Below are positions 46,901 to 57,541 of a DNA stretch of 64,000 nt, in pieces (the stretch's first letter is position 1; the number at the start of each line of letters is the position of its first letter). The DNA lies in NCBI RefSeq assembly GCF_026210795.1, contig NC_089436.1, positions 372,001 through 436,000 of the forward strand. The letters are read 5' to 3'. The notes under the pieces were generated by a model. It saw only the letters and a list, made by a program, of their open reading frames with translations, ran no database searches and was not told where the DNA came from. This DNA comes from Rhizophagus irregularis. Taxonomy: Eukaryota > Glomeromycota > Glomeromycetes > Glomerales > Glomeraceae. The position numbers and the translations under genes are program-made.

Positions 46901-47440
46901 GACCAAAATTAAGGCCCCAAATTACTATTAAAATTGCATGTGATCATCGTAATTCTTTACACTATCCTTTGTTATTTCCATTCCCACTTCATCTTTTTCA
47001 TTTCTTTGCACTACCCCTTATTCTTTTTATTTCCCCTTTGCTCCATTTCAACATTTCATATACTTTACATTTTATAGTCCTAACTCCCCTTTAAACGTGA
47101 ACTCTTGTTTAAATTAAATAAACTCAAATTTTCGGTGGTGTGATTAATTCAGATAATGCATACTCCCTCTTTATATTGTAAATCGTGAGGTAGGGGAGTT
47201 TTTTATATTGTATAGTATAGCATATATTATCTTGTATTACTTTGTTTCAATTTTTGTAAATCGCACAATACACGATCAGTTACAATAAAATCTTTAAGTT
47301 TATTTGGAAGTTTTATTTATATTCTGAAAAATTCGAGCATAGGCTAATAGGCTATGATAAATAAATTCATGATCAGTCATCAGGGTATGTGCGGAAGAAG
47401 CATCAGAAAGGAAGTATCGCTCAAAAAATAATTAGCCGTA
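43987..47440. other. Spacer with faint coding scraps
   Basis: AT-rich. Near 44210-44400 the plus strand reads DADIYRTLHQELGHFKDF and then breaks by stops, suggesting an old relic of unknown family. Nothing else is supported. Confidence 0.35.
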
Positions 47441-47444
47441 ATTA

Positions 47445-47605
47445 TATCCCCTATTAAAAAAAAATTCTCTAATAAAATTCTCCGTCAAAAATACTTTCAC
47501 CTATTAAAAAAAATTCCCAAAAGAAATTCTTTATCAAGGAAACTCCCTCCTATTAAAAAAAATTCTTAACGAAATTCTCTATCAAAAAAAAATTTCACTT
47601 GTTAA
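47445..47605. repeat. Tandem CCTATTAAAAAAAATTC repeat
   Basis: Three units of about 53-60 bp with the form CCTATTAAAAAAAATTCTC..AAATTCTCTATCAA, followed by a diverged fourth unit after the coding scrap at 47735-47780. They surround the short open frame at 47602-47733. Confidence 0.55.
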
Positions 47606-47733
47606 GAGATTTAAGGTTTGCGGGTTTTCAACCAGACGAAGGAGAATTTGCTAATTGGGCTTACCAGGAATACCGGAAAAAGAAAGCACAAGAATTAGGA
47701 GTTGAAGTTAGTAATATTATTTTGGATGATTAA
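47602..47733 (+). pseudogene. Coding scrap of unknown family
   Basis: A 44-codon frame ending in TAA at 47731-47733 contains FAGFQPDEGEFANWAYQEY followed by a Lys-rich stretch. Its amino-acid content looks like true coding sequence, but it has no ATG and lies inside low-complexity repeats. Possibly the terminal exon or a fossil of a retroelement or host gene. Confidence 0.3.
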
Positions 47734-48261
47734 AAATTTTCTAACGAAATTATCTATCTAAAAAAAATCTTCCCTATTTATCTTAGACTCGGGCGCTAGT
47801 CCTGAGCTTTGTATTTATTTTCACGCACACGTAATTTTGATTGTGAAGATTCTTCACGGTTATACCTATGCGAATACATGTTCGATAAACTAACTTCTGT
47901 TTATTTTCCCGAATGAATGAAAGTGTGAGAATCTTAATAGTTAGATGTATTTATAGCGATAGCTGTAGAAATTACCATAAATGAAATAATATGACGCAGG
48001 ATCTCGCATTATATCATTTATTTCTTTGTAATAAAATTTTATACTCTATTCTGAAAAACAAAGCTTCATATGCATTGCAGACTTTTAAAAAATATATTAT
48101 TACATGAAACTGTTACAATTTTAAAAAATATGTTACATGAAATCGTTACAGCTAAAAAATTTTAAATATGTTACATGAAATTATTACAGTTAAAAACTAT
48201 TAAATTGTTCTATCACAAAATGCAAGTATGTTGATTGAAGCAGAAATTAACTTCCCACTAA

Positions 48262-50876
48262 TTAATTTTTTTTTACGACCTTAATCCTTTTCTTTGCTTG
48301 TTTATTCATACTGACTTTGCTATATAGATCAACTTCATCATTAAATAGCCTTTTTTTACATATTTCATGCGCAGTTTTTTCTTTTACCTTTTCAACGGTT
48401 CTTAGTTCATATTCCGAAGCAGTATTAGCGTCCAATTTATCATTGGCTATATGAAACAATAATAAAAGGTTATATAATGTAACATTAAGATATCTTAAAT
48501 CACAAACTCGTACCTTCAGAAAATTCAGCACGACTAGAATACGTATATCCATAAAAATCCTTGAAATTTGCTTTATATATTACAAGACAATTTGGATATA
48601 ATAAGTCTAAAGCATCTTCAGCCTTAGGTCCGTTTGTACATATGAAAAGCATCCAGTCCTTAAGTTCAGGAAATTTTTCCTTTAATTTTTTAAATGCCTT
48701 TTCAGTTTTATCATACATGGCTTTTATCATTTTCTTGCTTAAAGTCTGGGGCTGATTAGTTTTATCGTCTGAAGATTTTACTTGGATCGCAAAAAGGTAA
48801 TTATTAATGAAAAAAAAGAGATCAATTGGAGTTCCTTTACAATTCTTATATACGGTACAAGGTGACAGATGTTCATCCTGTGATATATGAGGATACCGAT
48901 GTTTAAGTTCCCGATATTTTATGGAACTTTCGTCAGGGAGCTTAAATTCACACTCTTGATGCTCTAAAAACTCAAATTCATTAAGATTATACGCGCCTCT
49001 GAAGAGATCTTTCATTGTCACGTTTTTGTTCTTATTCAAGATTGAAAGAAGTGCAAGCCGTAAAGTCCAAAATTTCATATTGAAAAATTCAAAGCTTTCC
49101 CAAAAAATATGAGAATCTTGCCGAATCATAGCTTCCCAAAATTTACATGATTTGTTATATGATGTTAAAATGACCATCCATATATAAGGCATGCGGACAT
49201 AAAAGGAAGTGTTATTAGCTACTTTTTCCAAATTTAGAATACCTTCTGATGAGAGGTCAATGTAAGATATTTTTCCACCTTTATCAGCTTCATCATCCTT
49301 AGACACAGGGATATTAAGGATGGCATGTGCAATTGCTGGAGTTATAATGTTAGCGAACTTCTTAAATTTGTATCGATCCATAAGTTCTTCCTTTACATGT
49401 GACACACAATGTATGTAATCCACATTATTTGTTCCACGTTTAAGTTTCTTCAACAAATCTATATAGAAAATTTCTAGAGCCCGAATTTGCCCACCAAAGT
49501 CACTAATACAACGATGAAAAGTATCACTCTTGATGTAATCTTTTAGAGCATGATTATGTTCATAACAAGCAATAAATTCGCTAATTTTCCGAACCTCCCG
49601 TTCCCGAAGAAGGCGAAGTGGTAAAGGTAGAAAACGGTATGTTGATTCTCTGAACATTTCTTCAAGAGGACCTTGAATTGTTCCAGCCAAGATCGGTACA
49701 TAGAATGGACTTCCAGAACCAGAGCAATTTAATCCACCAACAGCATGCACAATTTCACGAACTGGATTGTTATAACCTCTCTTACTGTGCAAAATGTTTA
49801 ACTCATCAATTCCAAAGATAATTATGTCAATATCTGTGCCAATATCCTTGAGAACAATCTCAAATGCACCACTAATTGTAATTTGTTGATTGTAGATGGT
49901 GTCACCACACATCCTCACAAATTTTTCATAGTCAATAGTTCCACCGGCAATAAAATGTCCAAAAAGAATTCTCAGTGCGACCGATGTTTCACCAAGAGAT
50001 GCATCTACCAATTTTGCAGGAGTACTATTTCCGAAGGTAACATTTATGGCATACATCCTATCTTTGATTCTATTCAAGAGTTTATCATCATTCATATAAT
50101 TTTCAGCATTCTCGCGTAATAAAGTTGGAATTTCTTGGAGGAATCGGCTCTTTCCAGTACCTGGCCCATTTGCCAATAGAGGAATAGGGTGGATGTTTCG
50201 ATCTATCTTCTTACGGTTTTCAAATCTTTGACACATCCCATCCCGTGATCCATTACCATTAAATAATATTTTCATTGTTTCGTCTCTACCCTGTAAAGGA
50301 AACTTGGCACCATACGAATCCACTAACTGATAATATACATAAATTAGTAATCAGTAACAGAGGAGGCAACAACAGGTTGAAAACTAAAATATACTTTGGG
50401 TGCCGCGATTTCACTGGAACGCTTCAAAGTTTTTATCCAGTTGTAAATTGAATTAACATTACTCCAATCAACCACATCTATATGTGTGAATAGTGGCGGG
50501 TTAGGATACATAACTAAAAATAACACTCAAGTAATTTAACTGCGGATACTGTACCTTGTGGAAGGGTAGCGGGCGGTGGCTGTTCCACGATTATGTGGAT
50601 GTGTCTACTAGGGGGTTGTTCTTTGAAATGATCTCCAATAGTATTGAGATCGTTGTCCAATTTCTCACCTCCGAATTTTTCTTTGATGTCGACTCCCTCA
50701 TTTATCTCGTATTTTTTACTTTCGATAATACTAACTTTCCATAATTTTAGTTTGTGTGGGAGACTATCCAATCCTGCTTGACTCTTGATGATTTGTTTGA
50801 GTTGTCCTATGGTCTTTCCTGCATCGAAATCAACAGGAAATGCATTCTTTTCGCCTAAAATGATACAACCTAGCAT
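48262..50876 (-). CDS. Crinkler (CRN) effector: header, P-loop NTPase, REase-like nuclease, HhH
   Basis: Exon 1 is 50555-50876. Exon 2 runs from 50513 down to a donor at 50373, 50370 or 50358 (three in-frame choices; a donor at 50373 gives 819 residues). Exon 3 is 48514-50326 and exon 4 is 48262-48446. Residues about 1-100 form the ubiquitin-like Crinkler header, with the LKLWKVSI motif at 43-50. A P-loop NTPase follows: Walker A GPGTGKS about 208-214 and Walker B IIIFGIDEL about 322-330. The region around 656-671 (PIDLFFF..FAIQVKSS) fits a PD-(D/E)XK-type nuclease core with QxK in place of ExK. The last exon encodes a helix-hairpin-helix (LDANTASEYELRTVEKV..KTAHEI) and a basic end (KKRIKVVKK). 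Known Crinklers of this architecture are viewed as transposon-derived nuclease effectors acting in the nucleus (family knowledge). The first two introns are only 41 and about 32-47 bp. Base composition is less AT-rich than its surroundings. Confidence 0.85.
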
Positions 50877-50929
50877 AATTTCTGTATAACTGCAATCGCA
50901 AAAATCGAGTTTTGAAATAGCGAATAGCT

Positions 50930-51215
50930 TGACATTTTACATGTATATATACATTTTCATACTAAATGGTTGTTTAGTAATTACTACGAGCTGTGAGTCA
51001 GCTACGGACAGGATCAATGTACATATATTTTTTCATAAATTTCATAAATGATTGTTGAAACATCACTGACTCACAGCTCGTAATAATTATTCAAGGTTTC
51101 AGGGATCAATGTGTATATATATTCTTATAAATGGTTGTTAAATAATTACTACGAGCTGTTGAGTCAGCTACGAACAACGATGTTTCAAGTGTTTCAAGAA
51201 TCAATGAAAAAAATT
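50930..51215. repeat. Triplicated motif upstream of the Crinkler gene
   Basis: AATTACTACGAGCTGTGAGT and CAGCTACG at about 50978 recur as a direct copy at about 51145 and as an inverted copy at 51065-51089. The flanks ATCAATGTACATATAT and TAAATGGTTGTT are also repeated. The block lies 60-340 bp upstream of the Crinkler start codon. It could be promoter elements or the footprint of an old fold-back element; the sequence does not decide. Confidence 0.5.
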
Positions 51216-51793
51216 TATCATAGAAAATTAGCTAACGTCACAATGTCACATGAGGGTGCTGATCAATAATTAAGAATTAAGTATTGCCGCCTGCATTATC
51301 AAAATAGTCATACAATACCTTTCTACATCATGTTATTTATATCCATATTTTATATATTTTACTATTTCATTTGTACAATATTAACCCTAAGCTGGTATTT
51401 GACAAAACATTCCTGTAAAGTACTATTGAATTTATACGCAACATATTTTTATATTATTATTAATAAAAAAGTTGCGAAACGTCTAATACATAATTATCTT
51501 TTTGAAACTAAAAAAAAATTATGCAGGAGATATTTTTTCGATGCCAATTATTAAATTTTGTTTATAATCACTTCGATTAGTAATTATCTTGCATCATTGT
51601 ATTTTTTTTTTGAAACCTGATGTTGTCATTAATTATTTTTATCTTTTGTTTTGTTACTTAATTATTAAGTGATCGTCATGAATTAGTCAAATTCGCATTG
51701 ATTACGTAACTGCATGTTATATTAGCGAAATAGTAAAAACATCGCTATTGTTCATAACTAATTGATTTCAAAATCTTATAAAATTAGAAATAA
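51216..51793. other. Spacer upstream of the Crinkler gene
   Basis: AT-rich with no supported gene. GTTGCGAAACG-type words at 51470-51480 recur elsewhere in the window (e.g. 37325 and 38070) and may come from dispersed repeats. Confidence 0.35.
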
Positions 51794-53310
51794 CTAGATG
51801 TAACCCGTCGCGTTGCGGCGGGAATGATACTTGCCCATCAAGTAAGAGAGTAATAAAGAGAGTAATAATAACACACGTCTCCCATCACTCCTCTTCATCT
51901 TCTCATCAATTCTTTACGTCTCCCATCGCTCCTTTTCGTCTCCCATCACTCCTTTTCGTCTCCCATCACTCCTCTTCGTCTCCCATCGCTCCTTTTCGTC
52001 TCCCATCACTCCTTTTCGTCTCCCATCACTCCTCTTCGTCTCCCATCACTTCTTTTAGTCTCCCATCACTCCTCTTCGTCTCCCATCACTCCTTTTCGTT
52101 TCCCATCACTACTTTTCATCTCTCATCATGTCCTATTTCTCCTTTTTGCTTCCTATCACTTCTCATTACTCTTTTTTTCTCTTTCATCTTCTATTACTTT
52201 CCATTACTCCATTGTTATTTCGTTTTTTTATTAGCATCTTTCTCCTTGGTCATTGTAATTTATTTATCTTTTTATTTATTGCTATTGTTTAAATACAGTG
52301 ATTTTTTTCTTTAAAATCGTAAATGTGTGGCTTAAAAAATTTTAATATTTGCAAATAAAATTTTATCAAATAAGATTATTTTGAATAAATATGAAAAAAA
52401 ATTTTTTTTATAAATATCTTCGCAATAAAATTTAAGTTTTAACCGATCAAAATAGCTAAGTTAAAAAATCAGCCAAATAAATTTGTACATCATGTGACAT
52501 ATTTGAAAAAAAACCCAGGCGGTGATCGCCCAGGCGACAGTTAGCAATCCTCCCAAAAAAATATTTCACAATCCCCCAAAAATCAATTATAACAATCTAT
52601 TGCTATGAAAAAAAATTTCCCCAATTATAACAATCTATTGTCATGAAAAACATTTTCCCATAGAATTTACTAAACCGATCTATTGTTACAAAAAATAAAT
52701 AAATAAATTATGTCAGTCTATTTACATTGAGCCTACCACAGCGTCAATCCGATCACTGATCTAAATCTAAATGGTTTAAGAATGTGGTTTGGGAAAAAAA
52801 AAATAACAATGAAGAAGATTGAAAAAAAAGCGAAAAATAAAATTTGGGGGAAAAGAAAAAGGATAAGGAAAGAATAAAAGGAATCCGTAAAAAAAATAAG
52901 TACCGAAAAAAATTCTGAAAAAAAAGAATAATCTGGTCCAAAAAGACTGAAAAAAAAATTTTAAAATAAATTAATAATATGGTCTAAAAAAAGCGAAAAA
53001 AATAATAATATAAAAAAAAATAGTCTTAAATGACCAATAAAAAAAAAATTTTTCAGTTTGGGGAAAAAAAACAATAAAATTCTCAGGTTGGAAAAAAAAA
53101 CGAAAAAGAGGAAAAAAAATGAAAATTTTTTTTTAAAAAAAAAAGGAAAACAAAAAGGAAAAAAAAAGGAAAAGAAAAAGGAAAAAGGTTCGAAAGAGAA
53201 AAGAGGAAACTTAAAAAAAAGAAAGAACTGAAAGTAAAAGATCGATTCAAGAAAAAAAAAGAAAATTAAAAAAAAAGGAACTGAAAGAATTCAATTCGAA
53301 TGGGATATGA
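51794..53310 (-). mobile_element. Helitron-like element, 3' end at 51794, 5' end approximate
   Basis: Read on the minus strand, the left boundary is a Helitron 3' end: an 8-bp stem (CCCGCCGC / GCGACGGG, one mismatch, loop AAC), then TTACAT and CTAG, followed by host T. The interior contains the CTCCCATCACTCCTTTTCGT minisatellite and a purine-rich tract, and matches 1800-3900 of the long-TIR transposon in inverted orientation. The 5' end is not certain; similarity stops near 53290-53310, where a TC preceded by A exists. No Rep/helicase ORF, so non-autonomous. Confidence 0.65.
51870..52130. repeat. Minisatellite, reverse complement of the 3310-3770 array
   Basis: About 13 tandem 20-bp units, TCTCCCATCACTCCTTTTCG with minor variants (CTCTTCG, TCGCTCC). 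It sits near the 3' end of the Helitron-like element. Copy number differs from the related array at 3310-3770. Confidence 0.85.
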
Positions 53311-54045
53311 AACAGAAAATTATCGCTTTTCAACAACACAAAAACAACATAATTTATCGGTCGAAGATGTATGATAAAAAGGAACAGTTATCTACGAAAT
53401 TAGTAGTTAAGAACACTTGAGATCCTTTTCTGAAGTGATTTACTAGGAAACATGTGGAGTTCGGTCCCTGGAGTGAACAAAAATAGTTAGTCTACTGAAA
53501 TAAATCCTAGAAGTGTTTCGTATTAGATATAATGGAATAATTGCCGTGCCCAAATCACCAAATCATTTTGTCATTATGGGCAAACATAGACATTAATGCT
53601 TTCTTGGAGTTATATTTCTTCGAAAGAACAATTTAACTATTTTAGTAAAGTATTTTATGTGATTAAAGTAAGGAAATAATGGCGTTTCACTAAATCTGCC
53701 CTCCCGAAAAAAATGTATGGAATTTTTTCTTGGCATTCCAAATTGGAACAGAGGCACATGTAATTTCGTTGGGGAAAAAAGATTTTTTACATGTGTATGC
53801 ATTTTTTCGTGTGAGTATGTGCTGTAATTGCATCGGAATAGTAAAACCGTTAACCATGAATTTATTCGAATTTTTTTTTGATTCATTTCAACTTTGTATA
53901 CATTTTTTACAGTATGAAAATAAAAAAACTCTAAGAAAAAGTGAATGAACTTGAGAAAATTACTCATTAAAGTTAATCATTTATTAGTAAAAAACCTATC
54001 ATCCTCCGCAAAATCGCTTTTGCGAACTGCCACATTATTAAGTAT
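53311..54045. other. Spacer, no supported gene
   Basis: Overlapping frames on both strands at 53593-53967 and 53730-53948 have no family features. Composition is slightly less AT-rich than average. Confidence 0.3.
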
Positions 54046-54306
54046 TCATGCAGTGCCGATTGGTTCTTGTTGAGGTTGTGCATTAGGGTCGAATAATGCA
54101 TTGGGATGAAGTGTGCAAACGGCATTGCGCACGGCGTAAAGTTCGTTTAAATTTGGGAAATGGAATACACTGCATGAGTTCTCATCTCTACGTTTATTTG
54201 GCGCGAGATTAGCGGTTGCAAACGCATCCATCACGCCACGTACGTATACTGGTTGATCCAGTTTTGGTTTGCCTAAACAATACTTAAAGATTTGTCTAAT
54301 TCCGGC
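54046..54306 (-). CDS. Orphan terminal exon, unknown family
   Basis: An 87-codon open stretch begins after a 3' splice signal (AATTTAG at about 54307-54313) and ends in TGA at 54046-54048. It reads GIRQIFKYCLGKPKLDQPVYV and, further on, FATANLAPNKRRDENS and HFPNLNELYAV. Codon use is richer in G/C than its neighbours, and the sequence is well-formed protein without low complexity. Upstream exons could not be placed: the minus strand at 54320-54600 is interrupted by stops, while the plus strand there is open for 99 codons (54292-54591). Not recognised. Confidence 0.4.
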   Translation of the reverse strand, partial: AGIRQIFKYCLGKPKLDQPVYVRGVMDAFATANLAPNKRRDENSCSVFHFPNLNELYAVRNAVCTLHPNALFDPNAQPQQEPIGTA

Positions 54307-54599
54307 CTAAATTACATGTATTTTTTTTACATAGAAAATCCAAAAACGGGGGGTTATGTTAAACGAAAAATTGAATTGGTGCGGCCTAAATGGGAATGCT
54401 GGAAGGTGAAAATGACATATACGAATTTAGATTTATTGTTAAATTTAAAATTTAAAAAGGATATTTATAAGAGAAATAAATGTTTATTTGGGCGTCAACG
54501 TAATAAATCATGTAATATGGAATTTTTGGAATTGCTGGTTAAAGTAAAGACGTTAAAGTATGGGGGAGGTGATATATTCTTGGCTCTTTGATACTTCAA

Positions 54600-55313
54600 A
54601 GAGCCTGGAGTAATTACAGTACATCGTGGTATCTTCGTTCATGTTGAGGGGTGAGGATTAAGACGTAAAATTACATTTCGGGATTGAGAAAAGCTAACTT
54701 TGTCCGAAATTTTAAACTCTATGTTTGTCAGGACCGCTTGGATTATGCCATCAATTGTAAAATTTGTCTTCTATAACGTCGATAGTTACTAGATTACGAA
54801 GGACAATCAATCATGTAATTTTATTGTAGATAGCATTCAAATTTTGCCTGATTTTTCATTGCAAGCTTTATGTGATACAGAGTTGTAAATATATCATAAA
54901 TCAATGGAATAAATACTTTTAATCATTTTCATCAAATTTTAAAGTATTTATCAAAAAATTCTATAATTTAACATAAATTATCGAATAAAGAATTTATAAT
55001 CTGTCAATTAAAATAATTTTTCTTATTATTCACTTAAAATAAATTTTACAAAATTATAACATTCGTGCATGATGTTTTATAATGTTATAAATTTATAATA
55101 AATAGTTTTCTTTATTTAATGATTGAATAATCCTTATAAAAAAATAAAAGAGAACTGAATTATTTAAATTACAAACTAAGAATCTTCCTATTACTCTAAT
55201 CTTAGTGTTTAAATAATTCAACATAAGATAAATAATAATTTGGCATTTAAATCGTAAATTAATTTAAAATTCATCTATAAAATAAATAGATTAGTAAATG
55301 AAGGTTAATTTTG
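54600..55313. other. Spacer downstream of the eight-exon kinase
   Basis: AT-rich 3' flank of the minus-strand kinase; nothing else recognised. Confidence 0.35.
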
Positions 55314-57541
55314 TTATTTTAATATATTAAACAAAGTAAACAAACCATCGAGAATTTCTGATTTATCTTGTTCTGAATGAAGACTTGAATTATTCTGTAC
55401 TTCATCTGTAAAAATAGAATAAATTAGAATAATAATGCTGATCATTATTAATAAATAATTTTATTTTACCTACCATTAGTACCAATATTTGATCGTTGTT
55501 GCGTGAATTCTCTCTCATAGTCATTTTGAATATCTACTATTATCAATAAATCAAATTTAGCGACATATTCATCCTTATCTTCAACAATGTTATAGGAAAA
55601 TTAGAATCGATATATAAATGAATTTTTAAAGCTTTACCATTATCTATCTTCAATTTTTTGGATAATCTGGGTGATTCTTCACTATCATTATCTAAAATTA
55701 AGATATACAGTAAATTAGTATTTATTTATTATAAAATACTGATATGAGTAAATTACCTTTAGAACTAATTGGTGTATATTGATTACTTGATTTACCAAGA
55801 TTACTAGCTATAATAAAACGAATCATTTAATATTTTATCATATAAAATTCAAATATAATTTTAATAAATACTTACAATTACTAGAAATACTAAAATCATA
55901 TGATCTAGTGATATAAAATGCTATTTAAAAAAAAAGATTATCTCAATCAATTTATTTATTACAGGACTTATACTAAAACATTAATATCTTTATATTACCT
56001 TTTTGTTCTTCTATTATTATTTATAAGAAGAAGATATTATTAATAGTAATTGAATATTAAAAAAAGATTAAATTAATAATAAATATAAAACAATTATTAT
56101 ACCTTCTGTTGCATTTTTTGGTTCAGGTAAGTTTTCAAATTTATGTATTTTACTTGTAAATGATTTACTATTTAAGTTAATTTTTTCTTTATCTACTTTC
56201 GCTATTAATTGAGGTAATTCATTTGGATTATTTTGATAATATGTTTTAATTTCTCTTATTTTTTTCCAAAGTGCATATGTATCAGGTCTTTTTAATGGAT
56301 TAGCATCCCAACATTGTTCCATTAAACTTTTATATTTTAAAGGTATTTCTGATACAATTTTTGGTCTTATACCATCAATGATATCAATTGCAAGAATATA
56401 ATCATGTTCATAATTCATAAATGGTGGTTGTCCAAATGAAATTTCCCACATAAGCATTGCAATACTATAAATATCAGATTTAAAGGTATAACCTTTTCCA
56501 TTAATAACTTCAGGAGCTATGTAAGGAAGATTTCCATATATGCTTGTTGATGATTTGTCTGCAGGACCACAAAATCCAAGATCACCAATTTTCCAACGAT
56601 CACTAAGCTGTAAATATAATACATTTCCAGAATGCAAATCTCTATGAATTAAATTCTCTTTATGAACATAATAAAGTCCCTCAATTATAAAATAAGTAAT
56701 GTTAATCCTTTCATTCCATGTAAGTTGATTATGATTTTGTTGTAAATATTCTCTTAAATTTCCATCCATTTTTCTCATTATAAGTAAATAATTTCCATTT
56801 GATGGATTTTTTGTTAAACCAAAACATTGAACAATCTCTGAATGTTTGTTGCTTATAGTTAAATGTGATTTAGTCTTTAAAATTAATAAATTTTATTATT
56901 AGTAATTAAATTTTAAATTTAAGTTCTTTAAATATTTTTAACTTACAAACCTCTTCAAACCAACTTTGACTTGCATCTTCAACATTTTTTAATTCCTTAA
57001 GTATTACGTAATGAGTTCCATCTCTTATTAATTGTTGTTTTTTAGAATTCCATTCTCTATATTGTCTATCAATCCAATATGCTGTATAAATCTCTGAGAA
57101 TCCACCTTTTGTTAGATATTTAATATTTTGTAAATTACTGTAGGGGATCCATTCAATAATAACACTTGGTATAAGTGTTTCTGATTGACAATTTTTTATT
57201 AAATTATCGATATCATTATTTCCAGATGTCCAATTTGGAAAATTTGCTTTTAAATAATTTTGAACACAATATTCACAATATAATGTAGCTAAACATTTTT
57301 GGTTACAATTTTCACAAATTCTTCTTGTTCCTTCATTATAAAAAATTTTATCTGCGTCATAATCTTTATTATTTCTTCTTATTGCTTCAGTTTTTTCTTC
57401 TTCTGTTAGAGAATTATTAGCAAGAATTACTTGTTCACAAAATTCATATTGTTTGTGGAAGTTATTGTGAATATTATAATCAATTGATAAATGTGCCCTT
57501 GTAAGAGCTGCATAAATTAAATCTTCTCGAATATTAGACAT
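55314..57541 (-). CDS. Protein kinase with micro-exon C-terminal tail (8 exons)
   Basis: Exons 56951-57541, 56103-56874, 55999-56010, 55876-55920, 55757-55807, 55638-55691, 55474-55578 and 55314-55405 give 573 residues in a closed frame. Cys pairs at 76/79 and 89/92, then WTSGN at 104-108, precede the kinase domain: LTKGGFSEIYTA, VILK Lys182, HRDLHSGN from 274, DLG 295-297 and IAPE. All catalytic residues are present. After NLPEPKNA comes a tail encoded by five symmetric phase-1 exons of 12-105 nt plus a last exon. The tail is Ser/Asp/Glu-rich with a basic KKLK patch. The 12-nt exon is the least certain call, as is the unusual donor GTTTGT of the first intron. Likely a cytosolic or nuclear signalling kinase. 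Confidence 0.87.
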
